Source of the DNA: Streptomyces sp. STR69
GTDB lineage: Bacteria; Actinomycetota; Actinomycetes; Streptomycetales; Streptomycetaceae
Length of the DNA stretch: 64,000 nt
Reading direction: 5' to 3'
NCBI RefSeq assembly: GCF_024519455.1
Contig: NZ_JALJRY010000012.1
Span: 233,418 to 297,417 of the forward strand
Shown: in pieces, positions 17,403 to 25,553 of the stretch
Layout of the letters: each line of letters starts with the position of its first letter
Position numbering within the stretch: the first letter of the stretch is position 1
Notes under the pieces: generated by a model
Seen by the model: the letters and a program-made list of their open reading frames with translations, nothing else
Told to the model about the DNA's origin: nothing
Database searches by the model: none
Position numbers and translations under genes: made by a program

Positions 17403-18310
17403 GCCTCCTCGGCCCAGGCCGCCGCGATCCGCCCCGCCAGTCGTACGTTGCCGCGCACGGCCGCCAGGTTGGCGCTCAGCGAGGCACCGTCGGTGTGCTC
17501 CACGAGGTAGCCGAGGAGGAACGGGGTGACCGCCTGCCCGGTGACGCCCTCCGCCTCGCACGCGTGCAGCGCGTCGGCGAGCACGCGGGCATGCAGCTCG
17601 GGATCCAACTGCTCGTCCTCGGGCACGGGGTTGGCGACGATCAGCGTCGACTCCGGGGCGTCGAGCGCGTCCTGCGCCCGCATCACGGCCGCCACCTGCT
17701 CCGGGGTCTCCAGCGTCCACTCCACCGGGTACCCGGAGTCGGAGAGGTAGAAGCCGGGGAAACGGTCCGTGCCGTACCCGGCGACCGCCACGCCCAGCGT
17801 CTCCAGTCGCTGCAAGGTCGCCGGCACGTCCAGGATCGACTTCACGCCCGCGCACACCACCGTGATCCGGGTGGACGCCAGCAGCCCCAGGTCGGCGGAC
17901 TCGTCCTGCGTCACCGTCCACTCCCGGTGCACCCCGCCGAGCCCTCCGGTCGCGAACACCCGGATGCCGGCCCGCGCCGCCAGCAGCGCCGTCGCCGACA
18001 CCGTGGTAGCCCCGCTCGCTCCCGCCGCCACCGCGAGTGGCAGGTCGCGGTGGCCCAGCTTGCGGATTCCGTCCTCGTTGGCGACCCGCTCCAACTGGTC
18101 CTTGTCCAGGCCGACATGGGGCCGCCCGTCCAGCACGGCGATCGTCGCAGGGACGGCCCCCTCCTGCCGTACCGCCGCCTCCAGTTCCAGCGCCACCTGC
18201 AGATTGCGCGGGCGCGGCAACCCGTGCGCGATGATCGTCGACTCCAGGGCCACCACGGGTCGACGCGCGTCGATCGCCTCGCGTACTTCCTCGGACACCA
18301 CCAGCACCAC
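17399..18310 (-). CDS. psuG: Pseudouridine-5'-phosphate glycosidase
   Basis: 303 residues of the PsuG/indigoidine synthase A-like family. Conserved blocks VALESTIIAHGLPRP near the N-terminus, TTVSATALLA, VFATGGLGGVHR and CAGVKSILD are intact. The enzyme splits the C-C glycosidic bond of pseudouridine 5'-phosphate to uracil and ribose 5-phosphate. Start GTG 18310 follows AGGAGG. Forms a two-gene operon with the PfkB kinase. Confidence 0.92.
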   Translation of the reverse strand: MVLVVSEEVREAIDARRPVVALESTIIAHGLPRPRNLQVALELEAAVRQEGAVPATIAVLDGRPHVGLDKDQLERVANEDGIRKLGHRDLPLAVAAGASGATTVSATALLAARAGIRVFATGGLGGVHREWTVTQDESADLGLLASTRITVVCAGVKSILDVPATLQRLETLGVAVAGYGTDRFPGFYLSDSGYPVEWTLETPEQVAAVMRAQDALDAPESTLIVANPVPEDEQLDPELHARVLADALHACEAEGVTGQAVTPFLLGYLVEHTDGASLSANLAAVRGNVRLAGRIAAAWAEEA

Positions 18311-18400
18311 GCGCCTCCTGTCGTTCGGTCTTTCCTCATCCCTGGCGGGCTCAGTGCCCGGTCAAACCCTCGCGGGCTGTGGGGGACACCACCAGCATCC

Positions 18401-18440
18401 GACATGGAAGGACACGGAAGGACACGGAAGGACACGGAAA
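18401..18440. repeat. 10-bp tandem repeat, four copies
   Basis: GACACGGAAG in head-to-tail array: first copy GACATGGAAG, two perfect copies, last copy GACACGGAAA. It lies in the gap between psuG and fdhA, directly next to the fdhA terminator. Confidence 0.9.
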
Positions 18441-18441
18441 A

Positions 18442-18467
18442 CGGGGGCCACGCGTGCGTGGCCCCCG
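18442..18467 (-). terminator. Strong terminator hairpin downstream of fdhA
   Basis: CGGGGGCCACG (18442-18452) pairs perfectly with CGTGGCCCCCG (18457-18467) around a 4-base loop. It lies 12 bases past the fdhA stop and lacks a T-run, as is normal for Streptomyces terminators. Confidence 0.8.
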
Positions 18468-18479
18468 CGTTCCCGTGCG

Positions 18480-19712
18480 TCAGACCGGGCTCACGCCCGC
18501 CAGCGTCCCGTGCGGATCGAGCACGTACTTGCGGCTGGCGCCCTGGTCGAACTCGGCGTAGCCGCGCGGTGCGTCCTCCAGCGAGATCGGGGTCGCGTTG
18601 ACCGCCTTCGCGATGTGCACACGCCCGTGCAGGATCGCCATCATCAGACTCCGGTGGTACGTCATCACCGGGCACTGACCGGTCGTGAACCGGTGGCTCT
18701 TGGCCCAGCCGAGGCCGAGCCGCACCTTCAGGGTGCCGCTCTTCGCGTCCTCGTCGACCCCACCGGGGTCGGCGGTGACATACAGCCCGGGGATGCCCAG
18801 GGCACCGCCCGCGCGCGTGACGCCCATCAGCGAGTTGAGGACGGTCGCCGGCGCCTCCGGGGCGTTCGGGCCGTGCGCCCGTGCCTCGAAGCCGACCGCG
18901 TCGACCGCCGCGTCCACCTCCGGCTCACCGACGATCTCGGCGATCTGCTCCCCGATGTCGCCGCGCGAGACATCGACGGTCTCGCAGCCGAAACTCCTTG
19001 CCTGGCCCAGGCGTTCGGGGTTCAGGTCGCCGACGATGACCACCGCGGCGCCCAGGAGCTGCGCCGACGCCGCCGCCGCGAGACCGACCGGACCCGCCCC
19101 GGCTACGTACACCGTGGACCCGACCCCGGCGCCCGCGGTGACGGCGCCGTGGAAACCGGTCGGGAAGATGTCGGAGAGCATGGTGAGATCGAGCAGCTTC
19201 TCGCGTGCCTCGTCCCGGTCGGGGAACCTCAGCAGGTTGAAGTCCGCGTACGGGACCAGGGCGTACTCGGCCTGACCGCCGACCCAGCCGCCCATGTCGA
19301 CATAGCCGTAGGCCGCCCCCGGACGGGCCGGGTTGACGTTCAGGCAGATGCCGGTCTTGCGTTCCTTGCAGTTGCGGCACCGCCCGCAGGCGATGTTGAA
19401 CGGTACGGAGACGATGTCGCCCACGTCGATGAACTCGACGTCCGGACCCCGTTCGACGACCTCTCCGGTGATCTCGTGTCCGAGGACCAGTCCCTCGGGC
19501 GCGGTCGTCCGACCGCGCACCATGTGCTGGTCGCTGCCACAGATGTTGCTGGCGAGCACCTTCAGGATGACCCCGTGCCGGACCTTGCGGCCGACGTTGG
19601 CGGGGGCGACTCCCGGCCCGTCCTGCAGTTCAAGCGTCGGGTAGTCGATGGTCCTGACTTCCACCGCTCCCGGCTTGAGATACGCGACTGCCCTGTTTCC
19701 GCTTCCACTCAT
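18480..19712 (-). CDS. fdhA: Glutathione-independent formaldehyde dehydrogenase (zinc alcohol dehydrogenase family)
   Basis: 410 residues, close to the length of Pseudomonas putida FdhA (about 400). Features: catalytic-zinc region ASNICGSDQHMVRGR, GHEITGEVVERG, structural-zinc cysteines CGRCRNCKERKTGIC, and the NAD fold VYVAGAGPVGLAAAA. It oxidises formaldehyde to formate with NAD. Start ATG 19712 (MSGSGNRAVAYLKPG). Monocistronic. Confidence 0.9.
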   Translation of the reverse strand: MSGSGNRAVAYLKPGAVEVRTIDYPTLELQDGPGVAPANVGRKVRHGVILKVLASNICGSDQHMVRGRTTAPEGLVLGHEITGEVVERGPDVEFIDVGDIVSVPFNIACGRCRNCKERKTGICLNVNPARPGAAYGYVDMGGWVGGQAEYALVPYADFNLLRFPDRDEAREKLLDLTMLSDIFPTGFHGAVTAGAGVGSTVYVAGAGPVGLAAAASAQLLGAAVVIVGDLNPERLGQARSFGCETVDVSRGDIGEQIAEIVGEPEVDAAVDAVGFEARAHGPNAPEAPATVLNSLMGVTRAGGALGIPGLYVTADPGGVDEDAKSGTLKVRLGLGWAKSHRFTTGQCPVMTYHRSLMMAILHGRVHIAKAVNATPISLEDAPRGYAEFDQGASRKYVLDPHGTLAGVSPV

Positions 19713-19782
19713 GCGTGATCGCCGTCCCTTCGGCTCCGATCCCCCGGATGCCAGTGGCTGTGCGCGCGCATGGCGGAGTCTG

Positions 19783-19941
19783 CTACCGGCTCGGCCTCCC
19801 GGCCACCCTTCGCGGGCCATTGGAAACCGTGGTTCTCCGGGAGTGGGCGAACAGCGCCGGTGCGGCCAGGGGGATCAGCAGGCAGGCGGCGATCAGATTC
19901 AGCCAGCCGTAGCTCGCCTCCGCGACCACCCGGCCGGCCAT
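19783..19941 (-). pseudogene. Possible membrane-protein C-terminal remnant
   Basis: A 52-codon frame (MAGRVVAEASYGWLNLIAAC...) contains one hydrophobic helix followed by a basic tail, like the last helix of a major-facilitator transporter. No promoter, ribosome binding site or upstream membrane domain exists: the frame runs back into ogt. It may be the surviving 3' end of a deleted transporter gene, or a spurious frame. The rest of 19713-19969 shows nothing. Confidence 0.3.
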
Positions 19942-19969
19942 CGCCCGGCCCAGCCACCTGCCCGAGCGC

Positions 19970-20524
19970 TCAGAACAACGGCTCGGGCAGCACCCCCTCC
20001 AGTGCCAGCAGCTTTCTCTTCGTCTCCAGGCCGCCCCCGAACCCGCCGATGCCGCCGTCGCTCTCGACGACCCGATGGCAGGGCACGACGACCGGCAGCG
20101 GGTTGGAACCCATCGCCACCCCCACCGCCTGGGCCGCGCGCGGCTGGCCGACCCGCCCGGCCAGGTCGCCGTAGCCGACGACCGAGCCGTACGGGACGCC
20201 GGACGCCAGCTCGCGCAGTACCTGTCGGTTGAAGCCGGAGATCAGGGACCAGTCGAGGGGCAGGTCGAAGTCGCGCCGCGTTCCGGCGAAGTAGGCCTCG
20301 AACTGACGTATCGCCTCGGCCAGCAAGGGGGAGTCGGGCGCCTCGACCGGTTCGGTGCCCAGCCGGGACGCCAGCCGGTCGAGTGTCCTCTCGCGCACCG
20401 CGTCCGTGGCGTGGAACACGACGTTGACCAGGCCGTCCGGTGTCGCGGCAAGCAGCAGCGGACCGATGTCGGTGCCGACGACGGTCCACACGACCCGCTG
20501 CTCGTTCTGCCCATGGCTGTCCAT
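19970..20524 (-). CDS. ogt: Methylated-DNA--protein-cysteine methyltransferase
   Basis: 184 residues. The active site PCHRVV with the alkyl-acceptor cysteine is intact, preceded by VPYGSVVGYGDLAGRVGQPRAAQAVG of the DNA-binding domain. The protein removes O6-alkyl groups from guanine by suicide transfer. Length fits Ogt rather than Ada. ATG 20524 lies only 6 bases after a RecA-NDp-type -10, with no Shine-Dalgarno sequence, so the mRNA is probably leaderless and damage-inducible. Confidence 0.93.
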   Translation of the reverse strand: MDSHGQNEQRVVWTVVGTDIGPLLLAATPDGLVNVVFHATDAVRERTLDRLASRLGTEPVEAPDSPLLAEAIRQFEAYFAGTRRDFDLPLDWSLISGFNRQVLRELASGVPYGSVVGYGDLAGRVGQPRAAQAVGVAMGSNPLPVVVPCHRVVESDGGIGGFGGGLETKRKLLALEGVLPEPLF

Positions 20525-20530
20525 GCGCCC

Positions 20531-20553
20531 ACCGTACGACCCGGCACTGACAA
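20531..20553 (-). promoter_or_regulatory. RecA-NDp-type promoter of ogt
   Basis: On the minus strand: TTGTCAGTGCC (20553-20543), six bases GGGTCG, then TACGGT (20536-20531). The 11-6-6 architecture matches the LexA-independent damage promoter of actinobacteria. The ogt ATG follows 6 bases later. Confidence 0.8.
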
Positions 20554-20569
20554 CGCCCCGCGAGCGGTC

Positions 20570-21445
20570 TCAGAACCCGTTCAGCGCGGACCGCACCACG
20601 TCCGGTCTGTTGGTGATGAGGCCGTCCACGCCGTACCCGGCGACCTTCCACGCCGTGGGCGCGTCGTCGACGGTCCAGGCGTACACCTCCATCGGAGTGC
20701 CGTGCGGGCCGGTGAACCCGTGCACGGCGGAGACGTAGCTCGTGGAGATCGAGCCGTACGACGGGTTGATCAGGTCGGTGAAGACGGCGTACTCGTGCAG
20801 GGCGGACACGGAAGGTGTGCCGAGGAAGCCGGTCCTGATGCCCGGGGCGAGGTCGTGCACGATCCGGATGCTGGCCGCGCTGAAGCTCTGCACGATCAGC
20901 CGGCCGTCGACGTGGGAGGGGTCCAGCCATCCTTCGTTGCCCAGGACCTTGAGGGTCTGCTGCTCGATGCCGGGGTACAGCTCCGGGTTCTTGATCTCCA
21001 GGAGCAGGCTCTGGTGGTTGTGTTCCACCTCGCGCATGTACTGCGTGAGCGTGGGCACGCGCGTGCCGGTGTACGCGGGGCCGAACCAGCTGCCCGCGTC
21101 GAGGCGGGCGATCTCGGCGGCGGTGAAGTCCTTCACCTTCCAGGGGGCCCGGTCCGGGAACACCTTCGCGACGTCGGTGGTGCGCTTCAGGCTGTCGTCG
21201 TGGATGACGACGAGTTCGCCGTCCTTGGTGCGCTGGACGTCGTTCTCCACCCACTGGAAACCGAGCCGGGCCGCCTTGTCGATGGAGGCCAGGGTGTTCT
21301 CGGGGGCGTAGGCGGACGCGCCGCGATGGGCGACCACGGTGGGCCACTCGGCGTCGTCACCGGCCCTGGCCTGGGGGGAGGGGAGCAGGAGGGCGGCGGC
21401 CCCCAGGAGCGCGGTGGTCGAGGCGGCAACTGCGCGCAGGTGCAT
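20570..21445 (-). CDS. Secreted glycerophosphodiester phosphodiesterase
   Basis: 291 residues. Signal peptide about 1-28 (MHLRAVAASTTALLGAAALLL... ARA). Then the GDPD catalytic blocks VVAHRGASAYAPENT, WVENDVQRTKDGELVVIHDD and LLEIKN, all with the metal and acid-base residues. It hydrolyses deacylated phospholipids outside the cell to glycerol 3-phosphate and an alcohol. ATG 21445 follows GAGGAG. Confidence 0.92.
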   Translation of the reverse strand: MHLRAVAASTTALLGAAALLLPSPQARAGDDAEWPTVVAHRGASAYAPENTLASIDKAARLGFQWVENDVQRTKDGELVVIHDDSLKRTTDVAKVFPDRAPWKVKDFTAAEIARLDAGSWFGPAYTGTRVPTLTQYMREVEHNHQSLLLEIKNPELYPGIEQQTLKVLGNEGWLDPSHVDGRLIVQSFSAASIRIVHDLAPGIRTGFLGTPSVSALHEYAVFTDLINPSYGSISTSYVSAVHGFTGPHGTPMEVYAWTVDDAPTAWKVAGYGVDGLITNRPDVVRSALNGF

Positions 21446-21723
21446 GCGTACTCCTCGCGTCGAGCGATCACATACAGCTCAAGGATGACAGCGGAACGTC
21501 ACTACCCGCCGGGTACGGGATGGACACAGAATGAATGGAGTTGCCCAAGTCCGCTCACCGGTGCCGCACATGTGGGGCAGGGCCGTGTTTCTTTGCCGGA
21601 AAATCGTTCGACCATTCCGGTGGGGGTCATACTCTCTGCGTCGACCCTGACCGTTCCTGCGGTCCTGGGGCTGGGCGGGTTTCAGGGATTCCGGGACGGA
21701 ACAGGGCGGAAGGGTTACTGCGC

Positions 21724-22587
21724 ATGCGGGGCACGGTCGACGGATTCAGCTACGGACTCGTCACACCGCTGGTGGCCTATCTCATGGCCTGCCTCGGCGG
21801 TGCGCTCGGCCTGCGCTGCACCACCAGATCGATGCTCGTGGCCCAGTCCTGGCGCCCCGGCTGGCTCGCCCTCGGATCGGCGGCGATCGGTTCCGGCATA
21901 TGGACGATGCACTTCATCGCGATGATGGGTTTCTCGGTCCGCCAGACACCGGTCCACTACGACAAACCGATGACCTTCGCGAGCCTCGCCGTCGCCATCG
22001 TCATGGTGGGCGTCGGGATCTTCATCGTCGGCTACCGGGGAGCCAGGGGGACGGCCCTGTTCACCGGCGGCACCCTCACCGGCCTGGGCATCGCCTCGAT
22101 GCACTACCTGGGCATGGCCGGCATGCGCCTCAACGGAAAGCTCGAATACAACACCTTCACCGTCGCCGCCTCCGTCGTCATAGCGGTCGTCGCCGCGATC
22201 AGCGCCCTGTGGGCGGCCGGACAGGTCCGCGGGTTCCTGTGGAGCGTGGGCGCGAGCCTCGTCATGGGGCTCGCCGTCACCGGCATGCACTACACCGGCA
22301 TGGCCGCCCTCACCGTCCACGTCCACGGCACGGCCGCGACCACCGACGGAGTCTCCGCCGCGTCACTGCTCGCGCCCATGATGATCGGCCCCCTCGCCTT
22401 CCTCCTCCTGGCCGGCGTCGTCGTGATGTTCGACCCGCTGATGGTCATGGGGAAGCCCGCCCGGCTCCCCGTCGAGCACAAGCCCGGCGTCCCGGCCGGC
22501 GCCGTCGTCCCGCACCCCCGGCGCACCCCGGTCCGCGCCGATCGCGACCTCGGACACCGCGGCTCCCGCACCCCGCAGAACCGCTGA
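21724..22587 (+). CDS. MHYT-domain integral membrane protein
   Basis: 287 residues, mostly membrane. Three MHYT-type motifs, each in a helix: WTMHFIAMMG, ASMHYLGMAGM and TGMHYTGMAAL. MHYT domains are thought to bind copper and sense oxygen, CO or NO. In many bacteria they are fused to GGDEF/EAL domains. Here the C-terminus is only a short Pro/Arg-rich cytoplasmic tail, so a separate output partner would be needed. Start ATG 21724 after GGAAGGG. Confidence 0.88.
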   Translation: MRGTVDGFSYGLVTPLVAYLMACLGGALGLRCTTRSMLVAQSWRPGWLALGSAAIGSGIWTMHFIAMMGFSVRQTPVHYDKPMTFASLAVAIVMVGVGIFIVGYRGARGTALFTGGTLTGLGIASMHYLGMAGMRLNGKLEYNTFTVAASVVIAVVAAISALWAAGQVRGFLWSVGASLVMGLAVTGMHYTGMAALTVHVHGTAATTDGVSAASLLAPMMIGPLAFLLLAGVVVMFDPLMVMGKPARLPVEHKPGVPAGAVVPHPRRTPVRADRDLGHRGSRTPQNR

Positions 22588-22597
22588 TCCGACCCCG

Positions 22598-22620
22598 TTG
22601 TCAGTGGCGGGTCGTACGGT
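22598..22620 (+). promoter_or_regulatory. RecA-NDp-type promoter of uvrB
   Basis: TTGTCAGTGGC (22598-22608), six bases GGGTCG, then TACGGT (22615-22620). The uvrB ATG follows 7 bases later, without a ribosome binding site, implying a leaderless mRNA. Confidence 0.85.
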
Positions 22621-22627
22621 TGGTTCC

Positions 22628-24766
22628 ATGCGGCCCGTTTCCCACATCGAACGCACGGTGGCGCCTTTCGAGGTCGTCAGTTCCTACCAGCCCAGCGGCG
22701 ACCAGCCGGCGGCCATCGCCGAGCTGGCCCGGCGCGTCGAGGCAGGTGAGAAGGACGTCGTGCTGCTCGGCGCGACCGGCACCGGCAAGTCCGCCACCAC
22801 CGCGTGGATGATCGAGAAGCTCCAGCGCCCCACCCTCGTGATGGCGCCGAACAAGACCCTGGCCGCCCAGCTGGCCAACGAGTTCCGCGAACTCCTGCCG
22901 AACAACGCGGTCGAGTACTTCGTCTCGTACTACGACTACTACCAGCCCGAGGCCTACGTCCCGCAGTCGGACACCTACATCGAGAAGGACTCCTCGGTCA
23001 ACGAGGAGGTCGAGCGCCTGCGCCACTCCGCGACCAACTCGCTGCTCACCCGCCGCGACGTCATCGTGGTCGCCTCGGTCTCCTGCATCTACGGCCTCGG
23101 TACTCCGCAGGAGTACGTGGACCGCATGGTCCCCCTCAAGGTCGGCGACGAGATCGACCGCGACCAGCTGCTGCGCCGCTTCGTGGACATCCAGTACACG
23201 CGCAACGACGTGGCCTTCAGCCGGGGCACCTTCCGCGTCCGCGGCGACACCATCGAGATCTTCCCGGTCTACGAGGAACTGGCCGTCCGCATCGAGATGT
23301 TCGGCGACGAGATCGAGGCCCTCTCCACCCTCCACCCGCTGACCGGCGAGATCATCAGCGAGGACGAGCACCTCTACGTCTTCCCGGCCTCCCACTACAT
23401 CGCGGGCCCCGAGCGCATGGAGCGGGCCGTCAACGACATCGAGAAGGAACTCGGCGAGCGGCTGGCCGAGATGGAGAAGCAGGGCAAGCTCCTGGAGGCC
23501 CAGCGCCTGCGGATGCGCACCACGTACGACCTGGAGATGCTCCGCCAGATCGGCTCCTGCTCCGGCGTCGAGAACTACTCGATGCACTTCGACGGCCGCG
23601 AGCCCGGCTCCGCGCCGAACACCCTGATCGACTACTTCCCCGAGGACTTCCTGCTCGTCATCGACGAGTCGCACAACACGGTCCCGCAGATCGGCGCGAT
23701 GTACGAGGGCGACGCCTCGCGCAAGCGCACCCTCGTCGACCACGGCTTCCGACTGCCCTCCGCCCTGGACAACCGCCCCCTGAAGTGGGAGGAGTTCCAG
23801 AAGCGCATCGGACAGACTGTCTACCTGTCGGCGACCCCCGGCAAGTACGAACTCTCGCGCGCCGACGGCGCCGTGGAGCAGATCATCCGTCCCACCGGCC
23901 TCATCGACCCCGAGGTGGTCGTGAAGCCCACCGAGGGCCAGATCGACGACCTGGTGCACGAGATCCGCAAGCGCACCGAGAAGGACGAGCGGGTCCTGGT
24001 CACCACCCTCACCAAGAAGATGGCCGAGGACCTCACCGACTACTTCCTCGAACTCGGCATCCAGGTCCGCTACTTGCACAGCGACGTCGACACCCTGCGC
24101 CGCATCGAGCTGCTGCGCGAGCTGCGCTCCGGCGAGTTCGACGTCCTGGTCGGCATCAACCTGCTTCGAGAGGGCCTCGACCTGCCCGAGGTGTCTCTGG
24201 TGGCCATCCTGGACGCCGACAAGGAGGGCTTCCTGCGCTCCGGCACCTCCCTGATCCAGACCATCGGCCGCGCGGCGCGCAACGTCTCCGGTCAGGTCCA
24301 CATGTACGCCGACAGGATCACCCCGGCGATGGAGAAGGCCATCGAGGAGACCAACCGCCGCCGGGAGAAGCAGGTCGCGTACAACACGGAGCGCGGCATC
24401 GACCCCCAGCCGCTCCGCAAGAAGATCAACGACATCGTCGCGCAGATCGCCCGCGAGGACGTCGACACGGAGCAACTGCTCGGCTCGGGCTACCGCAAGG
24501 CCAAGGACGGCAAGGGCGCCAAGGCCCCGGTGCCCTCACTCGGCGGCAAGGCCGCGAGGGCGTCCAAGTCCGCCCAGGGGAAGGCCAAGGACGGCGTGCC
24601 GACCGACCGCCCCGCGGCCGAACTCGCCGAGCAGATCGAGGAGATGACGGCACGCATGCGTGCCGCCGCCGCGGACCTGCAGTTCGAGGTCGCGGCCCGG
24701 CTGCGCGACGAGGTCCACGAGATGAAGAAGGAGCTGCGGCAGATGAAGGAGGGCGGCCTGGCCTGA
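22628..24766 (+). CDS. uvrB: Excinuclease ABC subunit B
   Basis: 712 residues. DEAD-like helicase with Walker A GATGTGKS (residues 48-55), the damage-probing beta-hairpin region YYDYYQPEAYVPQSDTYIEKD (as two overlapping conserved blocks near 100-120), DESH Walker B, and motif VI QTIGRAARN. A basic, Lys/Ala-rich linker (about 620-660) leads to a C-terminal UVR motif that contacts UvrC. UvrB verifies the lesion after UvrA loading in nucleotide excision repair. Start ATG 22628 chosen from homology (MRPVSHIERTVAPFEVVS). Confidence 0.98.
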   Translation: MRPVSHIERTVAPFEVVSSYQPSGDQPAAIAELARRVEAGEKDVVLLGATGTGKSATTAWMIEKLQRPTLVMAPNKTLAAQLANEFRELLPNNAVEYFVSYYDYYQPEAYVPQSDTYIEKDSSVNEEVERLRHSATNSLLTRRDVIVVASVSCIYGLGTPQEYVDRMVPLKVGDEIDRDQLLRRFVDIQYTRNDVAFSRGTFRVRGDTIEIFPVYEELAVRIEMFGDEIEALSTLHPLTGEIISEDEHLYVFPASHYIAGPERMERAVNDIEKELGERLAEMEKQGKLLEAQRLRMRTTYDLEMLRQIGSCSGVENYSMHFDGREPGSAPNTLIDYFPEDFLLVIDESHNTVPQIGAMYEGDASRKRTLVDHGFRLPSALDNRPLKWEEFQKRIGQTVYLSATPGKYELSRADGAVEQIIRPTGLIDPEVVVKPTEGQIDDLVHEIRKRTEKDERVLVTTLTKKMAEDLTDYFLELGIQVRYLHSDVDTLRRIELLRELRSGEFDVLVGINLLREGLDLPEVSLVAILDADKEGFLRSGTSLIQTIGRAARNVSGQVHMYADRITPAMEKAIEETNRRREKQVAYNTERGIDPQPLRKKINDIVAQIAREDVDTEQLLGSGYRKAKDGKGAKAPVPSLGGKAARASKSAQGKAKDGVPTDRPAAELAEQIEEMTARMRAAAADLQFEVAARLRDEVHEMKKELRQMKEGGLA

Positions 24767-24846
24767 TCGGCGGGGGGGACTGCCGGACCTCGGGGTATGC
24801 GCTCTGTGTTGCAAGACCGACACAAAGAAGGAACCGGGGTTCGGCA

Positions 24847-24869
24847 CTGTCAGTGCCGCTGCGTAGGGT
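24847..24869 (+). promoter_or_regulatory. RecA-NDp-type promoter of terD
   Basis: CTGTCAGTGCC (24847-24857), six bases GCTGCG, then TAGGGT (24864-24869). It lies 55 bases before the terD start, the same distance as in uvrA. Confidence 0.7.
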
Positions 24870-24924
24870 TCTGGGCAGCCGCGGATTCCGCGACAACAGG
24901 GGACAGTTCGAGAGGGGAACAGCC

Positions 24925-25503
24925 GTGACGGTCAATATGACCAAGGGTCAGGCCATCAGTCTGCAGAAGAACGACGGATCCGGCCTGACCGCGGTGCGCA
25001 TGGGTCTCGGCTGGCAGGCGGCTCCCCGGCGCGGCCTGTTCGGCTCGCGCACCCGGGAGATCGACCTCGACGCGTCCGCCGTGCTGTTCGCCGACAAGCA
25101 GCCGGTCGACGTGGTGTTCTTCCGCCACCTGGTGAGTGACGACGGATCCGTCCGTCACACCGGCGACAACCTCGTCGGCGGTGTCGGCCAGGGCGGGGAC
25201 GACGAGGCCATCCTCGTCGACCTCGCGCGCGTGCCGGTTCACATCGACCAGATCGTCTTCACCGTGAACTCCTTCACGGGCCAGACCTTCCAGGAAGTGC
25301 AGAACGCGTTCTGCCGCCTGGTCGACGAGACCAACGGCCAGGAGCTGGCCCGTTACACACTCGCGGGCGGCGGCCAGTACACGGCCCAGATCATGGCGAA
25401 GGTGCACCGCTCCGGCTCCGGCTGGACACTGACGGCCCTCGGCACACCGACCAACGGCCGCACCTTCCAGGACCTGATGCCGGCGATCCTGCCGCATCTC
25501 TAG
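24925..25503 (+). CDS. terD: TerD-family stress protein
   Basis: 192 residues, the usual length of a single TerD domain. Conserved blocks TKGQAISLQKNDG, VRMGLGWQAAP, REIDLDASAVLF, SVRHTGDNLVGGVGQGGDDEAI (Ca2+-binding acidic residues) and GQTFQEVQNAFCRLVD. TerD proteins are calcium-binding components of tellurite/stress response systems. GTG 24925 follows GAGGGG. A related TerD-fusion gene follows 50 bases later and is probably co-transcribed. Confidence 0.93.
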   Translation: MTVNMTKGQAISLQKNDGSGLTAVRMGLGWQAAPRRGLFGSRTREIDLDASAVLFADKQPVDVVFFRHLVSDDGSVRHTGDNLVGGVGQGGDDEAILVDLARVPVHIDQIVFTVNSFTGQTFQEVQNAFCRLVDETNGQELARYTLAGGGQYTAQIMAKVHRSGSGWTLTALGTPTNGRTFQDLMPAILPHL

Positions 25504-25553
25504 GGCGGTCCGGCGCACACAAGACGACACGGCTGAGCAGGGGGACGAGCGCG

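Noticed and set aside
22601..24475. 624-codon frame antisense to uvrB
   Set aside because: Shadow of uvrB, biased composition, no start signal.
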